DNA from: CAZKCK01 sp964552325
Lineage (GTDB): Bacteria > Bacteroidota > Bacteroidia > Bacteroidales > TTA-H9
Assembly: GCA_964552325.1 (NCBI GenBank)
Contig: CAZKHA010000114.1
Coordinates: 1 to 11,238 of the forward strand
Length of the DNA stretch: 11,238 bases
Reading direction: 5' to 3'
In this document: piece after piece, positions 7,901-11,238 of the stretch
Layout: each line of letters opens with the position of its first letter
How positions within the stretch are numbered: the first letter of the stretch is position 1
Made by a program: the position numbers and the translations under genes
Notes under the pieces: generated by a model
Seen by the model: the letters and a program-made list of their open reading frames with translations, nothing else
Databases searched by the model: none
What the model was told of the DNA's origin: nothing

Positions 7901-10810
7901 TGTAACCGCGGTAGCAGCTGAACAATTATTTGTGTTATAGTAATTTACCGATACCCATTGACTTCCGGAGTTATTCCAGCTTACTTCGATGGTATTGTCG
8001 TTGGTGCCTCCACCGGAAGTTATGCTGCCACCAGCAGAAACCGCCCATGTATACGACGACATGTTTGGTTCAGTGGTGTAAATATTGAGCTCTGATCCTA
8101 CGCAAACGCTTGTTGCGCCTGTAATTGTAGGCGAAGGCAGTGCGTGAATTACAACAGGATAGCTTGCGGCTTGTAGGGCTGTACAGCCAAATAAGTCGGT
8201 ATAATTGATAGTTAAGCTATGATCACCGGGCGTATTCCATAGTACATTAATTATATTGGTAGTTAGTTCTGACGTGATAACTCCACCTGATGATAGTCCC
8301 CAGGTATAACCTGACATACCTGATTGTGTAACATATTGTTGGCTTGTTCCATCGCAGGCTGATGATGCACCCGAAATGCTTGGGGTGGGTAGTTCGTGCA
8401 CTGTAACATCAATTGCTGAAGCACTTGCTGCTGTGCAGCCAAGTTGATTGGTGTAGTTTATGCTAACTGATTGGTTTCCGGATGTATTCCAAAGCACTGA
8501 GATGGTTTCGCTTGAAATTCCTGAGGTGATTGTTCCTCCCGGAGATACTTGCCAATTATATCCATTCATGCCAGCATCTGTTGCGTAGGTAGCGGTGCTT
8601 CCTTCGCAAACCGACACTGGTCCAGAAAGTGCGGGGATAGGTAAAGCGTGTACCGTTATAGGTAAAATTACTTCGTTAGCAGCAGTACATCCATTGGCAT
8701 CGGTATAATTTACCCCAACGCTTTGCGCTCCTGCTACTGACCATGTAACATTAATTGAATTGCTAACAACTGTTTTTCCAAAAGTTATGTTGCCCCCTGC
8801 AGAAAGGTTCCATTGATAATTGCTCATGCCTTCTTCTGTAGCGTAAGTAATGCTTGTAGCCCCTTCACAAACAGAGGTTAAACCAGTTATGGTTGGAATT
8901 GGCCGTGGATGGATAATTACATCTATTGAGGTAGCGGTGATGGCCGCGCAATTGTTGGCATTGGTGTAATTAACTGATAATGTCTGTGTGCCTTCGGTGT
9001 TCCAAACAACTGAGATGGTGTTGCTGTTGCTTCCAGATACGATGGTGCCTCCGGCCGAAACTTGCCATTCGTACGCTGACATGTTGGCTTCTGTTGAGTA
9101 TGTAGCGGTTTCGCCTGCACATGCTTCAAGAATCCCTGAAATTGTAGGAAGCGGTAAGGCATGAATGCTAACATCCAATGCACCAGCAGTTGCTGATGAA
9201 CAACCATTTTGGTTTACATAATTTACACCGATTGAACTAGAACCGACTGAATTCCAATCAATCGTTACAAAATTGTCATTCGCTGATCCTCCATCAACGA
9301 TAGAGCCGTTTGCTGTAAGCGACCAAGCGTAAGATGACATCCCGGATTGGGTGGTATACGTTTTTATGCTTGTGTTGCAGGCCTCAATGTCGCCCAAAAT
9401 GATAGGTACAAGAGGTGTTGGGAATTCTGTAATGCTAGCATTTCCATTCATCGTGCTACTTACTGAATAGGTGGTGTTGGTAGCGACTACGGTATAGGTT
9501 CCGGCTAGCATGTTATTCCATTGTAAAGGCAATCCATTGCCAATAATGGGATCGCCAAAAGCAAGGGTGTTTTTATAGAGCTGATAGCTTATCGCTGATT
9601 CAGAACCATCGAGTACGATGTTTGAACCTGCAGAACCTGGGCAGTAAGAGCCTGTACCGGTGAGGTTATAAATAATTGGAGCTGTGGTAACCGTTACAAT
9701 GGCATGGTTTGAAAATGCTGAAGCACAAACACCACTTTGAACATTTGCCCTAAACCAAGTTGTTTCGGTTAAGGGGCCAGAGGTATATGAATTTCCAGTA
9801 TTGGTGATGTCGATCCAAGTTGCTCCATCGTTAGTAGATGATTGCCAGTTTATGACCGATCCTACATTGCCAACAAGTGTAAGCAAACCGCTCGGATTTC
9901 CTGTAAATACGGTTGATCCCCCAGTAACAGAGCCACCTATGGTTGTTGGGTTTTCGGTAATAGTGGCATTGCCATTCATATCAGCATACATATAGGTAGC
10001 TATGCGATGGGCTTTTATGGTATAAGTTCCTGAAAGTTGCGTTCCAAAATTCATAGCCGCACCTGTACCAAGAACTGCGCAGCCTTGTTGAATTCCGTCT
10101 TTATAAAGAACATAATTCAATCCTGCTGTTTGTGACCCTGAAAGGTTTACAGATAAACCCGTATTACCTTGGCAATAGGATCCTGAACCTGTTACATCAA
10201 AAGTTTGGATGCTTTGGTTTAGTGTTGGGTTTGATAATCCACTGGATAAAAATGTGCCAGACGACGTAATGTTAGTACTGAGGGGCAAATAAGCGAACAC
10301 TTTTGTAGGCCATGGACTCGTGGCAAACGAGAATGCTAAGTTGGCTTGGGCTTGGCCAAAATTATTGGTATTGGTAAGCCTAAACCTTCCAAGGCGGGTG
10401 CCTGGGGCCAAGGTCGAAATTATGGTGCCATTGCCCACTCCTACCGAAGGCGTTCTAACAGTTACTTTTAGCCCACCGGTGTTTACTGAAACGTTCACTT
10501 GAAGCCATTCTTGGGCACTTATTAAATCAGAGTAACCACTAACATACGTAGCGGATACGGTGCCTCCATTCTTTATCGCACTATTAAAAGTAATGCCCAA
10601 CTGCATATTGTTATATTCGAAAACCGTTGATCCACCGGGGCTTGTATTAACTAAATAAACGTCAAAGACAAGATTTTTGGCGTTTTCTAAGGAGTCGTTC
10701 CTTAGTTCACAAACGAAAGTAGGGGTTTGTGAGAAAGCGTTTAGAACAAATCCCATGATTACTAACAAGATGAATCCTGTTTTTGTAACACTTTTGTAAA
10801 TGTTTTTCAT
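4994..10810 (-). CDS. Giant secreted multidomain protein: PKD-like repeat array, cohesin, dockerin, T9SS sorting domain (gene 1)
   Basis: This 1938-aa protein is probably exported and displayed at the cell surface. A signal peptide (residues 1-27, cleavage after AFS) is followed by an unassigned beta-rich domain that may have a cohesin-like fold (28-205). Next come three Ig-like modules (206-466), ten PKD-like repeats (467-1308) and one classical PKD domain (1310-1390, motif WSFGDGT). The C-terminal part has a Bacteroidota-type cohesin (1392-1537), a small carboxypeptidase-regulatory/CNA-B-like beta domain (1538-1596) and a dockerin-like region (1597-1705; calcium loops D1632-D1643 and D1693-D1704). 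A second cohesin-like domain (1710-1837) and a type A T9SS sorting domain (1852-1938, starting at YPNP) finish it. The ATG at 10810 gives a good signal peptide (MKNIYK, then a hydrophobic core); no strong Shine-Dalgarno is seen, which is usual in this phylum. Stop is a tandem TGA TAG. No catalytic motif is visible, so an adhesive, structural or scaffolding role is inferred. It is the first gene of an apparent three-gene operon. Confidence 0.93.
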   Translation of the reverse strand: MKNIYKSVTKTGFILLVIMGFVLNAFSQTPTFVCELRNDSLENAKNLVFDVYLVNTSPGGSTVFEYNNMQLGITFNSAIKNGGTVSATYVSGYSDLISAQEWLQVNVSVNTGGLKVTVRTPSVGVGNGTIISTLAPGTRLGRFRLTNTNNFGQAQANLAFSFATSPWPTKVFAYLPLSTNITSSGTFLSSGLSNPTLNQSIQTFDVTGSGSYCQGNTGLSVNLSGSQTAGLNYVLYKDGIQQGCAVLGTGAAMNFGTQLSGTYTIKAHRIATYMYADMNGNATITENPTTIGGSVTGGSTVFTGNPSGLLTLVGNVGSVINWQSSTNDGATWIDITNTGNSYTSGPLTETTWFRANVQSGVCASAFSNHAIVTVTTAPIIYNLTGTGSYCPGSAGSNIVLDGSESAISYQLYKNTLAFGDPIIGNGLPLQWNNMLAGTYTVVATNTTYSVSSTMNGNASITEFPTPLVPIILGDIEACNTSIKTYTTQSGMSSYAWSLTANGSIVDGGSANDNFVTIDWNSVGSSSIGVNYVNQNGCSSATAGALDVSIHALPLPTISGILEACAGETATYSTEANMSAYEWQVSAGGTIVSGSNSNTISVVWNTEGTQTLSVNYTNANNCAAITATSIDVIIHPRPIPTITGLTSVCEGATSITYATEEGMSNYQWNLSAGGNITFGKTVVSNSINVTWSVAGAQSVGVNYTDANGCTAANEVILPITVHALPIPALSGPVSVCEGSTATYATDAGMNGYNWQVSPGGTITSGISSETISVLWNTSGNQSVSINYTNQLGCTAASASAIDVTVHELPTPSISGASSACDGTSQQYVTQSGMSGYTWGLSSGGVITSELTTNIINVLWNTPGDHSLTINYTDLFGCTALQAASYPVVIHALPSPTITGATSVCVGSELNIYTTEPNMSSYTWAVSAGGSITSGGGTNDNTIEVSWNNSGSQWVSVNYYNTNNCSAATAVTNNLTVLALPTASIAYPSSSYCPEGIAEVTLTGQTGGVYTASPQGLSINSTTGQINLEASMAGTYQITYSFTDGSCSNSTQTALTIFALPTASISYSGSPYCNTGMANVTLNGQTAGTFASTSGLSLNQTTGEINLAESMAGTYIVTYTFTDGNCVNATNTTVSINPLPTPGISGEAIVCEGSTSIQYSTELGMSAYSWDVSAGGSITSGLGTNAVLVNWNTPGNHYITVNYTSIEGCTASTASILNLVANPLPGNTGPIAGLTSVCAGSEGVTYTIDPVQNAIAYEWILPEGVIGTSNTNTIVVSFSNTALSGYIKVKALNACAVSNESTLFVSLIPLPTADFSYSVPFNAIPTLFQDLSATANGVITNWLWSFGDGTTSDLQNPLHTYTSAGDYTVQLAIVTSLGCQNTLTKTVSVNAYIPFDAPFTYTDSIGLQVNSPVSVPIKVDNFTNVTAISLRLDYDPQVLLFNGFSNTNILLNDVMVYNTNINPTLSKIVISWSDIVPVSLTNGSKVVDLLFQYISGTTDLTWNNTSNLGQECEFADLNGVPMTDDPSATYYGNGNIHYRPDWQFDGTFVYKNNLSTPLDSLSVILIQNGVHIDTVLTNTLGGFNFPHVPNGIYRVNAFSNKPWQGVNSTDAAKIQRHFIGIEPLAEPVNILSGDVNNSQFVNATDALQVKRRFAGLSNYFARGNWTFSKALVGGDTITINGACLSQDFYGLCVGDVNGSNDLSTGDWNTQKVTLASEGVIEVAPGQLFEVPLRVVNNLQLSAISLVIPFPEDLFEPILVSLPSGEPIYNIVNSQIRIAWSELETLSLTSGEALLTIQFRAKEAFTGNLSYAFQASNESELADENGTALQQIELASLTVIPYKATGLNDAAQLLYACSVYPNPARNLVNIALDLKNSSNVTCTLYNALGEISGSIKTQAFQKGKAQIQLNTETYPAGIYQLVIQLDAHDQNLRLVKKLVIE
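5696..6637 (-). other. Cohesin, CNA-B-like and dockerin-like block of gene 1
   Basis: Gene 1 residues 1392-1537 are a cohesin (AISLRLDYDP, SKIVISWSD, WNNTSN, ECEFAD). Residues 1538-1596 are a short beta-sandwich unit of the carboxypeptidase-regulatory/CNA-B kind. Residues 1597-1705 carry dockerin features: a degenerate loop (NKPWQGVNSTDA), a good loop with its helix (GDVNNSQFVNATDALQVKRR) and a third loop (GDVNGS to D1704). Having cohesin and dockerin in one chain would allow homotypic or chain assembly, but this is inference. Confidence 0.8.
6887..9412 (-). repeat. Tandem PKD-like repeat array inside gene 1 (ten units)
   Basis: Residues 467-1308 of gene 1 form ten units of about 78-87 residues. 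Units 1-6 and 9 share one pattern: SG, a Cys near CEG, YxTxxGMSxYxW, SxGGxIxSG, a WN(T)xG turn, VNYTN, then GC, and a linker ending HALPxP. Units 7 and 8 (980-1058 and 1060-1137) are a different type with SxSYCxxG, LTGQT, TTGxINL, AGTYxxTYxFTDG. Unit 10 (1225-1308) resembles the PKD-like domains of gene 2, with EWILPEG and SGYIKVKAL. The array is probably a stalk or adhesive fibre that carries the C-terminal cohesin/dockerin modules away from the surface; this role is inferred. Confidence 0.85.
9413..10195 (-). repeat. Three Ig-like modules in an A-B-A arrangement (gene 1)
   Basis: Residues 206-290 and 378-466 of gene 1 are copies of one module: both begin with TGSGSYC or TGTGSYC, contain SYQLYK or NYVLYK and GTYT, and end with MNGNA(T/S)ITE. 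Between them, 291-377 is a different Ig-like unit with NWQSSTNDGATWIDI and TWFRANVQSGVC. The two A units point to an internal duplication around B. These types are common in Bacteroidota surface proteins; binding partners cannot be told. Confidence 0.7.
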
Positions 10811-10978
10811 GATGCTTATAGTTAGATTAATAGTAGCTAGTTAAAGGTAAGTGCAATGAGGGGTTGGTTAATCTGCTAACTTGGGTTATGAATTGGTTTG
10901 CAGTCGGTGGTAGGTTCGTTTTCCAATATTCGGAGTATTTTGTCCTTTTGTGGATTTCGATGTCCAAATATTGAAAAA

Positions 10979-11009
10979 CAAATGTACGATATGAAAACAA
11001 CAAAAGCAA
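10979..11009 (-). promoter_or_regulatory. Candidate Bacteroidota-type promoter for the three-gene unit
   Basis: On the minus strand, TTG (11009-11007) and TACATTTG (10986-10979) are separated by 20 bp. This matches the -33 TTG and -7 TAnnTTTG pattern of Bacteroidota primary sigma factor promoters. Transcription would start near 10970, leaving a leader of about 160 nt before the gene 1 ATG. The region is AT-rich, so a chance match is possible. Confidence 0.4.
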
Positions 11010-11146
11010 GTGATTGCAAAAGAAATTTTGTATTCGAAAGGCAGAATTCGATCTATTCTTCAGTTCATGATGCGAGCTGTTGCGCGTATATTGTGTTTAA
11101 TGTTTGTCAAATAGTTGATAATGAATAGATAATTTTATTGCTGTGG

Positions 11147-11177
11147 TTTTGACTCAGATAGGTTTTTGATAATTTTG
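11147..11177 (+). promoter_or_regulatory. Candidate plus-strand promoter near the right edge (first)
   Basis: TTTTG (11147-11151), 18 bp, then TAATTTTG (11170-11177) fits the same TTG/TAnnTTTG pattern on the plus strand. It could serve a divergently transcribed gene beyond the window, but no gene is visible to support it. Confidence 0.25.
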
Positions 11178-11204
11178 GGCAAGAGGCATAAGGCAATAAT
11201 TTTG
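11173..11204 (+). promoter_or_regulatory. Candidate plus-strand promoter near the right edge (second)
   Basis: TTTTG (11173-11177), 19 bp, then TAATTTTG (11197-11204) is a second match, with its -33 element inside the -7 element of the first. An ATG at 11231 followed by AAG lies about 20 nt after the expected start, which is the right distance for a new gene start, but only eight bases of it are in view. Confidence 0.28.
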
Positions 11205-11238
11205 AAAACTGCCATTCGTTCTCTCCGGAAATGAAGTT

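Larger units (their letters stand above)
10811..11238. other. Upstream noncoding region with no supportable gene
   Basis: These 428 bp are AT-rich. Short open frames exist on both strands but encode nothing recognisable and lack a convincing start context. Apart from the promoter-like matches I see no tRNA, terminator or riboswitch fold. Confidence 0.6.

Noticed and set aside
6887..9412. Possible CRISPR or noncoding tandem repeat array
   Set aside because: The periodicity is about 250 bp, is in frame, and is explained by protein domain repeats with strong divergence between units.
125..10810. A true cellulosome or polysaccharide utilisation locus
   Set aside because: No glycoside hydrolase, carbohydrate-binding module with known signature, SusC/SusD pair or sugar regulator is visible in the window.
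10924..10973. Inverted repeat of CAATATT with AATATTG upstream of gene 1 as an operator
   Set aside because: Only 7 bp per arm with about 36 bp between, in AT-rich DNA; expected by chance.
10827..11009. Minus-strand open frame of 60 codons just upstream of gene 1
   Set aside because: It overlaps the candidate promoter and leader, has no recognisable content and no supporting start context.
10898..11128. Plus-strand open frame of 76 codons upstream of gene 1
   Set aside because: The encoded peptide has no recognisable domain, signal or compositional likeness to the operon proteins; it fits a chance open frame.

Overview
The window looks like a piece of a Bacteroidota chromosome. The evidence is the architecture of the encoded proteins: large secreted polypeptides built from PKD-like/Ig-like repeats, Bacteroidota-type cohesin modules and dockerin-type calcium loops, two of them ending in a type A C-terminal sorting domain of the type IX secretion system (T9SS). 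There are also matches to the Bacteroidota promoter pattern (TTG, about 19 bp, TAnnTTTG). The genus cannot be told from the sequence.

Layout: almost all of the window (10810 down to 125) is three minus-strand genes reading right to left. Gene 1 (10810-4994, 1938 aa) is a giant modular surface protein. After a 76-bp gap comes gene 2 (4917-1468, 1149 aa), whose C-terminal modules match those of gene 1. After only 8 bp comes gene 3 (1459-125, 444 aa), whose N-terminal half matches the start of gene 2 but whose C-terminus is a canonical two-loop dockerin rather than a recognisable T9SS tail. The spacing and the lack of any visible terminator or internal promoter suggest one transcript. A plausible promoter lies about 170 bp upstream of gene 1. 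The right-hand 428 bp (10811-11238) and left-hand 124 bp hold no gene I can support; the right end has two plus-strand promoter-like matches that could serve a divergent gene outside the window.

Function: no catalytic domain is visible in any of the three proteins. Together they carry about six cohesin or cohesin-like modules and three dockerin regions. The simplest reading is a set of exported, surface-displayed, calcium-dependent adhesive or structural proteins that could bind each other or other dockerin-bearing proteins. That they assemble is inference; cohesin and dockerin modules are common in Bacteroidota proteins that are not parts of cellulosomes.
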